This document shows, one piece after another, positions 27,066-37,752 of a DNA stretch of 64,000 bases. The notes under the pieces are model-generated. The model did no database searches, was not told the origin of the DNA, and was given only the letters and a program-made list of their open reading frames with translations. Position 1 is the stretch's first letter. Each line of letters begins with the position of its first letter. Source of the DNA: Mesorhizobium loti (GTDB taxonomy: Bacteria > Pseudomonadota > Alphaproteobacteria > Rhizobiales > Rhizobiaceae); assembly GCA_014189435.1 (NCBI GenBank), contig CP050293.1, positions 5,151,001-5,215,000 of the forward strand. Direction: 5' to 3'. Both the position numbers and the translations under genes were made by a program.

Positions 27066-27458
27066 ATGTCCAAACGCAGCGCAAACCATCTTGTGTGGAT
27101 CTCGAAGGCGTTCTTCGTCGCAATCCTGCTGGCGCTGACAGGATGCGCCTCCGACATCATGAAGAACTATATCGGGCAACAGGTCGAATCGGTCATTCTG
27201 GACTACGGACCGCCAACCGCCGTCGTTGATCTCGGGCAAGGCGAGCGGGCCTATCAATGGCGGAAAATATCCACCAACGCGGTGTCCGGGACCTCGAGCG
27301 GCGAGGTTCGCCACACAAAACACGGAACCGTCTACGAAGAGACCGAAACGCCTGGCTATATCGAGCGCCAGGAATGCTTCTATACGTTCTACGCCCGCGC
27401 CTCGGGCGGCCGATGGTTCATCACCAATTTTCGTCAACCGAAGCTGGAATGCGAATGA
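27066..27458 (+). CDS. Putative lipoprotein of unknown function
   Basis: A 130-residue protein with a lipoprotein signal: a basic start (MSKRSANH), a hydrophobic stretch (FFVAILLAL), and the lipobox LTGC with the lipidated cysteine at about residue 27. The mature part (YIGQQVESVILDYGPPTAVV, then GERAYQWRKI) resembles small bacterial proteins in which a DYGPP segment precedes a YxW strand. Two further cysteines are present. It lies 40 bases upstream of a response regulator on the same strand and could report envelope state, which is speculation. Confidence 0.75.
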   Translation: MSKRSANHLVWISKAFFVAILLALTGCASDIMKNYIGQQVESVILDYGPPTAVVDLGQGERAYQWRKISTNAVSGTSSGEVRHTKHGTVYEETETPGYIERQECFYTFYARASGGRWFITNFRQPKLECE

Positions 27459-27498
27459 CTTGCCACAGCCTCCCGGCTGCCCGTGACGGAGCGTGCGC

Positions 27499-28173
27499 AT
27501 GCGCATCCTGCTGATCGAGGACGAACCGGAAATGGCCTCGGTGCTGAAGACGGCACTCGAGCGCCAGGACATCATCGTCGACCATGCCGCGACACTGGCC
27601 GATGCCGAAGCCGTGGCGCGGCTCGGCTATCATGACGCCGTGGTGCTGGACCGCCGCCTGCCGGATGGCGATGGTCTCAGCCTGATCCCACGCCTGCGGG
27701 CCTTGCATCTGGACGTGCCGGTGATCGCGCTGACGGCGCTCAGCGGTCTCGACGACCGGGTGGCCGGGCTCGATGCCGGCGCCGACGACTACATGGTCAA
27801 GCCATTTGCCACGGTGGAACTGGTTGCCAGGCTCAATGCCCTGCACAGGCGTTCGTTCACCTCGCGCGCCAACCAGACGGTGGTCGGCCGCCTCACCTAT
27901 GATTTCCGCCATCGCGAGGCGCTTGTCGAGGATCAGGCCCTGGAGCTGCCGCGGCGTGAACGGCTGGTGCTCGAAACGCTCATCCGCAGGCCGGGCCGGA
28001 CCATCATGCGCGGCGCCCTGGAAGAGGCCGTCTACGCCCTCGACGACGAAATCGGCTCCAACGCGCTGGATGCGCACATTTCGCGGCTGCGCCGCAAGCT
28101 TGACGATGTCGCCGCCGGCATCGAGATCAGGGCGATCCGCAACCTCGGTTATCTCCTGCGGGCAGCCTCGTGA
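27499..28173 (+). CDS. OmpR-family response regulator
   Basis: A 224-residue regulator. The receiver has the acidic pair in LLIEDEPEM, the phosphorylated aspartate ~51 in VVLDRRLPDG, and the conserved lysine in DDYMVKPFA. The C-terminal winged helix has SNALDAHISRLRRKLDD and ends IRAIRNLGYLLRA. ATG 27499 is spaced 7 bases from GGAG; a GTG sits two codons earlier. Its stop overlaps the GTG start of the next gene, a histidine kinase, so the two form a classical two-component pair. Confidence 0.93.
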   Translation: MRILLIEDEPEMASVLKTALERQDIIVDHAATLADAEAVARLGYHDAVVLDRRLPDGDGLSLIPRLRALHLDVPVIALTALSGLDDRVAGLDAGADDYMVKPFATVELVARLNALHRRSFTSRANQTVVGRLTYDFRHREALVEDQALELPRRERLVLETLIRRPGRTIMRGALEEAVYALDDEIGSNALDAHISRLRRKLDDVAAGIEIRAIRNLGYLLRAAS

Positions 28174-29669
28174 AAAAGCCGCGCGCACGCTCGCTGCAAT
28201 GGGTGCTGGTGCGGCGGCTGATCCTGCTGCAGGCGGCGACGCTCCTCATCTTCATCGTGCTGTGCGCGGCCGTGCTATGGATCGCCAATCCACGGCTTCT
28301 TGTCGACAACGAGGCTGCCGTCGCCGCCCTCAAGGATGCGGTCGATCGTGACGGCAACGGCAGGCTGATCGTCCATGAGACCGACGAGTTGCGTTCGTTT
28401 CGTGAGGGCTTCCCGAGTGTCTGGTACATCGTCCGCGACGCCGACGGCCAGAGCGTCCGCTTCGGCACCATACCCGACGTCTACGCCAGGAATTTTGGCG
28501 ATCTGCTGGGCGCGGCCGATCACGCGACCATCGGGTTTTCCGAAGATGACCCGCGGCCGGAGGCCTATCTCGAAAGGGTTTCGACCAAGGCGGGCACGGT
28601 TCAGATCATCGCCGCGACACGATCCTTGCGCGACAAAACAGAAGGCCTCGAAGTCACCATTTCGGCAACCGTCGATGTCGCCAAGAACCCGGACGGCAGC
28701 AGGAACTGGGAGAAGGCGCTTCCCGCTCTCACGGCCATCATCATCATCCTTTTGTTGCCGATTGTCCTCGTCATGGGAGCCACGACCCTGGTGACGACGC
28801 CCGCCGTCGTGCGCCGTTCCTTTGCCGGCCTCGTCGACACCGTCCAGCAGGCCGCGCGCATCGACATCGGCACCCGCGCGATGCAACTCCCGGTCAAGAA
28901 TGTGCCGCAGGAGATCGAGCCGCTGGTGCATGCCTTCAACCAGACGCTGGCGCGGCTCGCCCAAGGCTATGACCGGCACAATCGCTTCCTCACCGACGCG
29001 GCCCATGAACTGCGCACGCCGATCGCCATCTTGCGCACACGCGCCGAACTGCTGAAGCAGGAGCCGCAAAGTGCACGCCTGCTGCATGACATCGAGCGCC
29101 TGTCGCATCTTGCGCAACAGTTGCTCGACCACCAGTTGCTTGACCGCCCGGCGGACCAGCGCCGGATCATCGATCTCTGCGACCTTGTCAGCCGGGTCGC
29201 CGCCGACTTCGCCCCGCTCGCCATCGAGGCAGGCTACGATCTTGCCTTCGAGCCGCCCGCCGGCAAGGTCCATGTCGAGGTCAATGTCCTGCAGATCGAG
29301 CGGGCGCTGGCAAATCTCGTGCGCAATGCCATCGACCATGGCGGCGGCTCCGGCACGATCACCATAGCCGTTGACGAGACCGGCGGCGTCGAAGTCCGCG
29401 ATGAAGGCCCGGGCATTCCGGCGGACGAGCACGAGAATGTCTTCGAACCCTTCTACCGCTTGCAGCCGCAATCGCGCGGGGCAGGTCTGGGATTGAACCT
29501 TGCCCGGCAGATCGCGCTGCTGCATGACGGCACCATCCGGATCGCGGCGGGGTCCTGGCAAGGCGCCCGCATCCGCATGGCCCTGCCGGTTCGTTCCGTG
29601 GCCACTGGCGGCGGAAAAGACGGCCGGCCGATGGCTATGGCCGATCCCGCTGGCTTATCTGTTTTCTAA
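28170..29669 (+). CDS. Two-component sensor histidine kinase
   Basis: A 499-residue inner-membrane kinase. The first membrane helix is near residues 13-35, followed by a periplasmic domain (~36-190), a second helix (TAIIIILLLPIVLVMGATTL), and a HAMP-like linker. The HisKA domain carries the phospho-acceptor histidine ~279 in AAHELRTPIAIL. The HATPase_c domain has LVRNAIDHG, DEGPGIP and GAGLGLNLARQIA. The GTG start at 28170 overlaps the response-regulator stop. The ligand is unknown. The layout resembles QseC/TctE-type kinases. Confidence 0.92.
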   Translation: MKKPRARSLQWVLVRRLILLQAATLLIFIVLCAAVLWIANPRLLVDNEAAVAALKDAVDRDGNGRLIVHETDELRSFREGFPSVWYIVRDADGQSVRFGTIPDVYARNFGDLLGAADHATIGFSEDDPRPEAYLERVSTKAGTVQIIAATRSLRDKTEGLEVTISATVDVAKNPDGSRNWEKALPALTAIIIILLLPIVLVMGATTLVTTPAVVRRSFAGLVDTVQQAARIDIGTRAMQLPVKNVPQEIEPLVHAFNQTLARLAQGYDRHNRFLTDAAHELRTPIAILRTRAELLKQEPQSARLLHDIERLSHLAQQLLDHQLLDRPADQRRIIDLCDLVSRVAADFAPLAIEAGYDLAFEPPAGKVHVEVNVLQIERALANLVRNAIDHGGGSGTITIAVDETGGVEVRDEGPGIPADEHENVFEPFYRLQPQSRGAGLGLNLARQIALLHDGTIRIAAGSWQGARIRMALPVRSVATGGGKDGRPMAMADPAGLSVF

Positions 29670-29711
29670 CCAATTGCCGCTATTCCCAATCGAATAGCGG
29701 GAGCAAGGCTT

Positions 29712-30740
29712 TTGGTGGAGACGGAGAAAAACACCGCGCGACGCGCCGTCATGCTGTCGGTGGTCGTCCCATGCTACAATGAGCTGGACGGCGTGGCCGA
29801 ACTGCATCGGCGAGTGACGGCCGCATGCCTCGAACAAGGCCCTTCCTACGAAATCGTCCTTGTCATCGATGGCGCGACCGACGGCACGCGCGAGGCCATT
29901 TTCCAGCTGGCCGAAAAGGACAACCATGTCGTTGCCATCGATCTTGCCCGCAACTATGGCCACCAGATCGCGTTGAGCGCGGGACTCGAATTCTGTCGCG
30001 GCCAGCGCATTCTCATTCTCGATGCCGACCTGCAGGATCCGCCTGAGCTGCTCGGTGCGATGATGACGAAGATGAACGAAGGCTTCGATGTCGTTTACGG
30101 CCAGCGGCTGACGCGCGATGGCGAAAGCTGGTTCAAGCTAGCTTCCGCCTCGATGTTCTACCGCTTGCTGCGCCGCTTGGTCGATGTCGATATAGCCCCG
30201 AATACCGGTGATTTCCGGCTGATGAGCCGCCGCGCGCTCGACCATCTGAACGCGATGCCCGAACGCTACAGGTTCATTCGCGGCATGGTGAGCTGGATCG
30301 GGTTGAAACAGGTGGCTTTCCCCTATGAACGGCACCGGCGCTTTGCCGGCACCACCCACTATCCGCTGAAGAAAATGGTTCTTCTGGCGGTCGACGCGAT
30401 GACCAGCTTCTCGATCGTCCCCTTGCGGTTCGCCTCGCTGCTCGGAATGATGTTCGGACTTCTGGGGCTGGTCGTGCTCGGCTACACCCTGTTTGAATGG
30501 TCTGTCGGAAACGTGTTGCCCGGCTGGACCAGCCTTGCCGCGATCGTGCTGATCCTCGGCAGCGTCCAGCTTATGGTGCTTGGCATCTTCGGCGAATATC
30601 TCGGGCGCATGTACATGGAGACGAAGCGGCGGCCGCTCTACTTCGTCAACGAGGTCGTTTCGCGCAGCCAGGCAGCCGGGGACGGCGAACTGCCCGTCCA
30701 TCGCCTGCAGGAAATGGCAAAGAGGGCAGCACGTGCTTGA
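29712..30740 (+). CDS. Family 2 glycosyltransferase with C-terminal membrane helices (polyprenyl-phosphate sugar transferase type)
   Basis: A 342-residue protein with a GT-A domain of the DPM1/GtrB/ArnC kind: VVVPCYNELDGVAELHRR near the N-terminus, the nucleotide-sugar DxD in LILDADLQDPPE, and NTGDFRLMSRRALD. Two C-terminal membrane helices follow (LLGMMFGLLGLVVLGYTLF and AAIVLILGSVQLMVLGIFG). These enzymes load a sugar onto undecaprenyl phosphate for surface-glycan modification. The start is probably TTG 29712 or GTG 29715, as AGCAAGG lies just upstream. The stop overlaps the next gene. Confidence 0.88.
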   Translation: MVETEKNTARRAVMLSVVVPCYNELDGVAELHRRVTAACLEQGPSYEIVLVIDGATDGTREAIFQLAEKDNHVVAIDLARNYGHQIALSAGLEFCRGQRILILDADLQDPPELLGAMMTKMNEGFDVVYGQRLTRDGESWFKLASASMFYRLLRRLVDVDIAPNTGDFRLMSRRALDHLNAMPERYRFIRGMVSWIGLKQVAFPYERHRRFAGTTHYPLKKMVLLAVDAMTSFSIVPLRFASLLGMMFGLLGLVVLGYTLFEWSVGNVLPGWTSLAAIVLILGSVQLMVLGIFGEYLGRMYMETKRRPLYFVNEVVSRSQAAGDGELPVHRLQEMAKRAARA

Positions 30741-31434
30741 GGCGGAGTTCGACCAGTTTGCGCGGGAATACCAGGAGCAGCATGCCGCGAGCATAAGGCT
30801 GAGCGGCGAAACGCCGGATTTCTTCGCCCGATACAAGATCGACGACGTCGCCGCGACGCTGCGGCGGGCCGGTGTGAAACCACGGCGGATACTCGATTTT
30901 GGCGCCGGCGTCGGCAATTCGCTCGGCCATATGCGCAACGCGTTTCCCGACGCAGAGATCACCTTGCTCGATCCGTCACGGGAATCGCTCGACATCGCCA
31001 GCCAGCGCTTTCCCGGCCAGGCCGCCTTCACGCATTTCGACGGCAAGACAATTCCTTTTGCCGACGGCAGCTTCGACCTGGCCTTCGCGGCTTGCGTCTT
31101 CCACCACATTCCCGAGGACCTGCAGATCGGGCTGCTGGCGGAGATCGGCCGGGTGCTGGCGAACCGCGGCAGTTTCTTTCTTTTCGAGCACAATCCGTGG
31201 AACCCGCTGACCACGCACGCTGTGAGAAACTGCGCCTTCGACGAAAACGCGGTTTTGATAAATTCCCGGGAGATGCGCAGGCGCATGGCCGAGGCGGGCC
31301 TTGCCAACACAAGGATCATCTACCGGATTTTCTTTCCTCGGCTGCTTGCAAGACTGAGGCCGCTTGAGCGCTTCCTCACCAAGATCCCTGTCGGAGCCCA
31401 ATATTTTGCGCAAGCGGTCAAGCCTGCCGTTTGA
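30733..31434 (+). CDS. Class I SAM-dependent methyltransferase
   Basis: A 233-residue methyltransferase. Motif I is ILDFGAGVGNSLGHM (~53-67), the acidic residue ending motif II is in ITLLDPSRES, and later motifs are FDLAFAACVFHHIPED and RGSFFLFEHNPWNP. Family: methyltransferase 11/25. The GTG start at 30733 overlaps the glycosyltransferase stop, so they are coupled and it may methylate the glycan or its lipid carrier. Substrate is unknown. Confidence 0.85.
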   Translation: MLEAEFDQFAREYQEQHAASIRLSGETPDFFARYKIDDVAATLRRAGVKPRRILDFGAGVGNSLGHMRNAFPDAEITLLDPSRESLDIASQRFPGQAAFTHFDGKTIPFADGSFDLAFAACVFHHIPEDLQIGLLAEIGRVLANRGSFFLFEHNPWNPLTTHAVRNCAFDENAVLINSREMRRRMAEAGLANTRIIYRIFFPRLLARLRPLERFLTKIPVGAQYFAQAVKPAV

Positions 31435-31594
31435 CGTTCCGAGGATGCCACGATCCGGCGCACCCGGTTTGTCGAACACGGCGCTCGGTCGCGGCGACGA
31501 CAGAGCCGACCGGACCACGCGATGAACCCCGGCGGCCGGCCAATCGAACACCTTGAACCAAACTGTCATCGGAAACGATTAGAGGCGGCGAACC

Positions 31595-33076
31595 ATGAAC
31601 AACGCCCAGGCCAGCGTGGAGGCCGCGACATACGGTGAGCGGAACAGGCTGATCTTCTGCCTGCTCGCGGCCTTGGCGATGGCGGCGGCGCTGGCTACCC
31701 AAGCCGGTTCCACCCTGCAGGATCCCGACAACTGGTGGCAAGTGAAGGTCGGGCTGGATTTTCTGGCAAACCGGACATTCCCGACAGTCGACCCTTATTC
31801 CTACACGTTTGCCGGCCAGCCATGGATTGCCAAGGAATGGCTGGGGCAGGTCCTGCTGGCCCTTGCCTACCGGTCAGGAGGCTGGAACGGGGTGGTCACG
31901 CTGATCATCGCCTCGATCTCCCTGACGGTTTTCCTGATGGGGTGGTTTCTCAGCGCCTGGCTGAAGCCGATCCTGGCCATTACGCTGGCCTTCGCCGCGG
32001 TGTACCTGACCAGCCCGATCTTCACGGCGCGTCCGCATGTCTTGACCTTCCCGATCATCGTCATCTGGACGGAGATGCTCTTTCGTGCGGCAAGGGAAGA
32101 ACGGGCGCCGCCCTGGTGGCTGCTTGTGCTGGTCGTTTTGTGGGCGAACCTGCACGCCACCTTCACGCTGAGCTTCATCATCGCGGCTTTCGCCGGTCTC
32201 GATCTGCTGGCGCGCACAGGCCTGTCGAAACCAGGCCTCCTAGCGAAATGGATCGCATTCGGGCTGCTTTGCCCGCTGGTCAGCCTGATCCACCCCTATG
32301 GCGTCCAGGCCATCCTGGCGACCTTCGCCGTGGCCTATGGCAATGAGGCGGTGTCGTTGATCATGGAATGGAAAGCGTTCAGTCAGCAGGATTACCCCGT
32401 CCAGGAAGTTGCGATGCTGCTGGCGCTTTTCGGGCTTCTGGTGTCACGGTTGCGAATTGGCTGGGCCAAGGCGTTGTTCGTCATCTTCACCTTGCATGTC
32501 TATCTCGCCCATGTGCGTTTCATGTATCTGTTCTTCCTGCTGATCCCCTTGGTGATCGCGGTCGAGGTTGCGCAGCAATACCCCTCGCTTTCAGCCACCG
32601 CATGGCTGGCTGCAAAGCGCGACGGCCTGGAAAAATTCTTCGCCAGGCACTTCTACGCGATCTGCTGCGCGGCGGTCGTTTTGCCGATCGGCGCGGTCGC
32701 CGTGCTCTTCAGTGCTTATCAGGTCACGCCGAGTCCCAAGACGTCGGCCAGCGGGGCGCTGGCATTCGCCGAAAGCCATCATCTTTCCGGCAATGTGCTG
32801 AATTCATACAATTTCGGCGGCACGCTGATCTTCCACGGGATCAAGACCTATATCGACGGACGGACGGACCAGCTGTTCCTGGGCGGTTTCACAAAAGCCG
32901 ATGACGAGACGGGCCACAGCGGCGGCAAGCCGCTCCTCGACGCCCGGCTGAAGAAATACGCCATCGGCTGGGCGCTGCTGTCGGCCGACGACAGCCGCAT
33001 CCCCTTCTTCGACCAGCTGGGCTGGAAGCGGGCCTATGCCGACGAGTACGCGGTGATCTACCTGCCCGGCGCCTGA
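31595..33076 (+). CDS. Polytopic membrane protein, possible GT-C-like glycosyltransferase
   Basis: A 493-residue integral membrane protein with about ten hydrophobic helices. The N-terminal half shows QDPDNWWQVKVGLDFL, then TVDPYSYTFAGQPWIAKEW. A luminal acidic/aromatic loop between helices 1 and 2 like this is seen in GT-C glycosyltransferases and their relatives. The C-terminal soluble part (residues ~400-493) includes LNSYNFGGTLIFHG and YIDGRTDQLFLGG. It lies 160 bases after the methyltransferase on the same strand. A lipid-linked sugar transferase role fits the neighbours but is inference. Confidence 0.7.
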   Translation: MNNAQASVEAATYGERNRLIFCLLAALAMAAALATQAGSTLQDPDNWWQVKVGLDFLANRTFPTVDPYSYTFAGQPWIAKEWLGQVLLALAYRSGGWNGVVTLIIASISLTVFLMGWFLSAWLKPILAITLAFAAVYLTSPIFTARPHVLTFPIIVIWTEMLFRAAREERAPPWWLLVLVVLWANLHATFTLSFIIAAFAGLDLLARTGLSKPGLLAKWIAFGLLCPLVSLIHPYGVQAILATFAVAYGNEAVSLIMEWKAFSQQDYPVQEVAMLLALFGLLVSRLRIGWAKALFVIFTLHVYLAHVRFMYLFFLLIPLVIAVEVAQQYPSLSATAWLAAKRDGLEKFFARHFYAICCAAVVLPIGAVAVLFSAYQVTPSPKTSASGALAFAESHHLSGNVLNSYNFGGTLIFHGIKTYIDGRTDQLFLGGFTKADDETGHSGGKPLLDARLKKYAIGWALLSADDSRIPFFDQLGWKRAYADEYAVIYLPGA

Positions 33077-33150
33077 TCTTGTTTGGCGCCGGCGCGAGCG
33101 CCGCTTTGGCGATTGCCCGAAGCCGGGCCGTCATGGTAACGAGGGCACAC

Positions 33151-33224
33151 GCGGGTATGATGTAATGGTAGCTTGTCAGCTTCCCAAGCTGAACGCGAGG
33201 GTTCGATTCCCTCTACCCGCTCCA
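33151..33224 (+). tRNA. tRNA-Gly (anticodon CCC)
   Basis: A complete cloverleaf. The acceptor stem is GCGGGTA with TACCCGC. The anticodon stem is CAGCT/AGCTG around loop TTCCCAA (anticodon CCC). The T-arm is GAGGG-TTCGATT-CCCTC, and CCA is encoded at 33222-33224. It reads GGG glycine codons. No integrase or duplicated 3' end suggests use as an attachment site in this window. Confidence 0.96.
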
Positions 33225-33226
33225 GC

Positions 33227-33463
33227 TTAGGGCGCCAGAAACAGTTCAGCGCCTGCCTGTTCGTCGAACAAAACCGAGCAGCCTCGCGCAAGCGCCACCG
33301 TTGCGAGGGCGTTTGCCACCGCGTCATCCGATGAAACGAAATCGCCGGTCAGTACCCGCAATTCTTCCACGCTTTCAGCCATGGACACGAAATTCCCGAC
33401 CGATCGATCGTGCTTGCAGGCTTCGACCACGTAAAGCAGATCGATGATTTCGAAGCTGCACAT
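33227..33463 (-). CDS. Small hypothetical protein
   Basis: A 78-residue ORF with a good ribosome site (GGAG seven bases before ATG 33463). The product is acidic and soluble (MCSFEIIDLLYVVEACK, then ESVEELRVLTGDFVSSDDA). It contains three cysteines and no membrane segment. Its stop lies three bases beyond the 3' end of the tRNA-Gly gene on the opposite strand. It is not recognised as a known family. Confidence 0.5.
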   Translation of the reverse strand: MCSFEIIDLLYVVEACKHDRSVGNFVSMAESVEELRVLTGDFVSSDDAVANALATVALARGCSVLFDEQAGAELFLAP

Positions 33464-33624
33464 GTTCAGTCTCCAGAAGAAATCGTCCCTTGCAAGATCA
33501 TGAACGCATCGGCGGGAAATAATGTTCCCGGCTCGCTTTCGCTAGCCTCGGCCTGGCGGCTCTTTCATGTGCTTTTGCGCGCCCCGATCGAACTCGACGC
33601 CGGACAGCCCTACCCAACCAGCCA

Positions 33625-34614
33625 TCATCCCACCTCCCGCAGAATGAAATCGTGCAGCATCTTGGCGGCCGGCGACAGCACGCGATTCCTGACCGTGATC
33701 AGGCTGTAGGGCCTGACCTCGATGTCGAATTCGGTCTGGACAACATCGATGGCGCCGGCCAGCCCGTCGGGGTTCTGGATGAATTTCGCCACCTGGACCG
33801 AGACCGGCGCAATGGCATCGGACTGCGCAACCATGACCAGGGTCAGCAGCAGTGAGCTGGTGTTGAGGATGCGGTCCGGCAGAGCGATGTTGCGGTTGAG
33901 GAAATTGCTCTCCATCGCCTGGCGCAAGGGCGAGCCGCCCGACTGGAAGACCCAGTCATAGGCGGCGGTCTCTTCCAGCCGCACCGCTTTGCCCTTGGTC
34001 AGCGGATGGCCCCGGCGCACGATCAGGCACGCCTTCTCGACGCCGATGACGCGCGACTCGAACAGGCGCGGATTGAGGTCGTCGGGGATGCGCGCGATGA
34101 TGAAATCATGGCGCGTGGCGATCAGCTCGCGAGCCAGCACGTTGGAGGTCTCGACCTGCATGGTGATCTCGATGCGCGGATAGATGCGGCGGATTTCGCG
34201 AATTGCCGGCACCGCCAGCTCGATTGCAGGCGCCGTCACGGCGCCCAGGAACACCGAACCACCCTTGCCGGCCTTGAGCTCGGAGATCTCGCGGTCGACC
34301 TCGCGCATTTCCAAGAGGATCGAACGCGCGCGCCTGGCCAAAGCCTTGCCGTAGGGCGTCAAGGTGATGCCGCGCGGCAGTCTCTCGCACAGCTTGACCT
34401 CCAGCACCGCCTCCATCTCGCTGATCATGCGCGAGGCCGCCGGCTGCGAAATGTTCATGACCTGGGCCGCCGCGCTGACCCGGCCATGATCGTCGAGCGC
34501 GACGATCATGCGCATGTGACGTAGGCTGAGACCGCTGCGCAGCAGGGTTTCGCCATCGCCCGGCGTCTCTCTGTAACTGTCTGAAACTGCAGTCGGATTC
34601 CCTGGCGCAGCCAT
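33625..34614 (-). CDS. gbpR: LysR-family regulator, GbpR-like (galactose-binding-protein regulator)
   Basis: A 329-residue LysR-type regulator. The N-terminal HTH reads LSLRHMRMIVALDDHGRVSA, then AAQVMNISQPAASRMISEME. A periplasmic-binding-like effector domain follows. It is divergent from chvE, and gbpR-chvE divergence is the known arrangement in Agrobacterium, where GbpR activates chvE in response to sugars. ATG 34614 has GAGGGA upstream. The frame remains open for hundreds of codons further upstream, antisense to chvE, and that extension is not real. The gene symbol rests on context plus family. Confidence 0.82.
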   Translation of the reverse strand: MAAPGNPTAVSDSYRETPGDGETLLRSGLSLRHMRMIVALDDHGRVSAAAQVMNISQPAASRMISEMEAVLEVKLCERLPRGITLTPYGKALARRARSILLEMREVDREISELKAGKGGSVFLGAVTAPAIELAVPAIREIRRIYPRIEITMQVETSNVLARELIATRHDFIIARIPDDLNPRLFESRVIGVEKACLIVRRGHPLTKGKAVRLEETAAYDWVFQSGGSPLRQAMESNFLNRNIALPDRILNTSSLLLTLVMVAQSDAIAPVSVQVAKFIQNPDGLAGAIDVVQTEFDIEVRPYSLITVRNRVLSPAAKMLHDFILREVG

Positions 34615-34926
34615 CGCTTTCCCTCTTTTCTGCTCGCGGACGGCCGGTATTGGGATCAACCCGTCACGCCGCAATACATATACCAGCCATGATATAGCAA
34701 CCATCAAAGATCGCATTTGACAGTTATGGCAAAGAGCCACACCCTTCGCGCGTTCCGAGACGTGACGGTCGCTGACGAGAAAAATCGTATCGATTGAAAT
34801 CAGCGCCTCGGGGCCATGGGAGGATACCGGAGATCGATATGACGGCAGCAGTGCCTTGGCGCTTCTGCACGATTGCGCGGCCCGCGACCCCCGGGGTGCC
34901 GCGTCCATCAACCAGGGAGAGTTAAA
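34615..34926. promoter_or_regulatory. gbpR/chvE divergent regulatory region
   Basis: The 312-base gap contains no ORF with coding character. A candidate LysR-type site lies at 34678-34695: ATAT half-sites ten bases apart around ACCAGCCATG, giving a TAT-N10-ATA core close to the T-N11-A pattern. A TTGACA-like -35 element is at about 34717. Both are weak matches, proposed because divergent LysR targets normally sit here. Confidence 0.4.
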
Positions 34927-35997
34927 GTGAAAATCATCAAGACACTGGCCGCCGTCGCGGCCCTTGGCATCGCTGCCATGACCTACTCGGCGCACGCAGC
35001 AGACAAAGGCCTGATCGGCGTGCTGATGCCCACCAAGGAATCGCAGCGCTGGATCAATGACGGCGACGCCGTCAAGTCCCAGCTCGAGGCACTCGGCTAC
35101 ACCGTCGACCTGCAGTATGCGCAGAACGACATCCCCAACCAGCTCAGCCAGCTGGAAAACGAAATCACCAAGGGCCCGAAGGCGCTGATCATCGCCTCGA
35201 TCGACGGCACCACCCTGTCGGATGCGCTGCAGAAGGCCGCTGACGCTGGTGTCGTCGTCGTCGCCTATGACCGCCTGATCAAGAAGACCGCCAATGTCGA
35301 CTACTACACCACCTTCGACAATTTCGGCGTCGGCGTCATCCAGGCGAATTCGCTGGTCAAGGGCCTCAAGGAGCGTTTCCCGAACACCAAGCCGTGGAAC
35401 GTCGAACTGTTCGGCGGTTCGCCCGACGACAACAACGCCTTCTTCTTCTACAACGGCGCGATCTCCGTGCTGCAGCCGCTGATCGATGACGGCTCGATCA
35501 AGATCAAGTCCGGCCAGACCGGCATGGACAAGGTCGGCACGCTGCGTTGGCTCGCTGCCACCGCCCAGGCGCGTATGGACAACCTGCTCTCCGCCAACTA
35601 CTCGGACGGCAGCCGCGTCGACGGCGTTCTGTCGCCCTATGACGGCCTGTCGCGCGGCATCACCGCTTCGCTGCGCGCTGTCGGCTACGGCACGGACGCT
35701 CAGCCATGGCCGATCGTGACCGGCCAGGATGCCGAGACCGCTTCGGTCAAGCTGATCATCTCGGGCGAGCAGTACTCGACCGTGTTCAAGGACACCCGCG
35801 AACTGGCCAAGGCGACTGTCGGCCTGATCGACAAGGTGCTCTCGGGCGGCAAGCCGGAAGGCCTCGATGAAAAGACCTACAACAACGACGTCAAGGTCGT
35901 TCCTTCGATCCTTCTGACGCCGCATGATGTCGACAAGTCGAACTACCAGGCGCTGGTGGTCGACTCCGGCTACATCAAGGCCGAAGATCTGAAGTAA
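34927..35997 (+). CDS. chvE: Multiple-monosaccharide ABC transporter substrate-binding protein ChvE
   Basis: A 356-residue periplasmic sugar-binding protein. The signal peptide is [20 protein letters not shown], with cleavage after AHA. The mature chain begins [20 protein letters not shown], typical of ChvE/MmsB-type binders of arabinose, glucose, galactose and xylose. Also present are [19 protein letters not shown] and [11 protein letters not shown]. In Agrobacterium, ChvE also presents plant sugars to VirA; no vir gene is visible here. GTG 34927 is the start, six bases after GGGAGA. It is followed by a strong terminator and then the ATPase and permease genes. Confidence 0.95.
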   Translation: MKIIKTLAAVAALGIAAMTYSAHAADKGLIGVLMPTKESQRWINDGDAVKSQLEALGYTVDLQYAQNDIPNQLSQLENEITKGPKALIIASIDGTTLSDALQKAADAGVVVVAYDRLIKKTANVDYYTTFDNFGVGVIQANSLVKGLKERFPNTKPWNVELFGGSPDDNNAFFFYNGAISVLQPLIDDGSIKIKSGQTGMDKVGTLRWLAATAQARMDNLLSANYSDGSRVDGVLSPYDGLSRGITASLRAVGYGTDAQPWPIVTGQDAETASVKLIISGEQYSTVFKDTRELAKATVGLIDKVLSGGKPEGLDEKTYNNDVKVVPSILLTPHDVDKSNYQALVVDSGYIKAEDLK

Positions 35998-36014
35998 TCC
36001 CGGTTACAAAGCCT

Positions 36015-36044
36015 GGGGTCCCGCGCACAGCGGGGCCCCTTTTT
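36015..36044 (+). terminator. Intrinsic terminator after chvE
   Basis: A 10-base stem (GGGGTCCCGC with GCGGGGCCCC, one G-T pair) followed by TTTTT. It sits 18 bases after the chvE stop and before gguA. It probably lets chvE be expressed above the membrane components by partial read-through. Confidence 0.88.
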
Positions 36045-36078
36045 GCTAGCGCGGCGAATCCAAAATTCGCATATTAAT

Positions 36079-36179
36079 GCATGTCGCCCAAAAGTGGTCC
36101 CGTTTTGGGACAACGACATGCATAAAAACAAAGACTTAAAGCGCGTTGCCTGAATCCGCCTCAACGCGACGCGCTTTAG
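36079..36179. repeat. Two-module RIME-like mosaic element (inverted relative to the copy near 27 kb)
   Basis: The module running from GCATGTCGCCC to CAACGACATGC lies at 36079-36121. It is followed by the module from TTAAAGCGCGTTG to GACGCGCTTTAG at 36136-36179. Each is palindromic. This is the same pair as at 26925-27026 in reverse order. The element lies between the chvE terminator and gguA. Confidence 0.85.
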
Positions 36180-36219
36180 TCCCGGCATTGTTCCGGACCT
36201 CGGAGGAGCGGTATTCCTG

Positions 36220-37748
<1,529 letters not shown>

Positions 37749-37752
<4 letters not shown>

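Noticed and set aside
33151..33224. tRNA-Gly as an integration site of a mobile element
   Set aside because: No integrase, no duplicate of the tRNA 3' end and no shift in gene content were seen around it.
33464..33628. 28-codon ORF overlapping the gbpR stop
   Set aside because: A ribosome-like site exists but it is inside the gbpR coding end; composition and length give no support.
33625..35925. Extended frame making gbpR 766 residues
   Set aside because: The upstream 400 codons run antisense through chvE and have no family similarity; ATG 34614 has a good ribosome site and normal LysR length.
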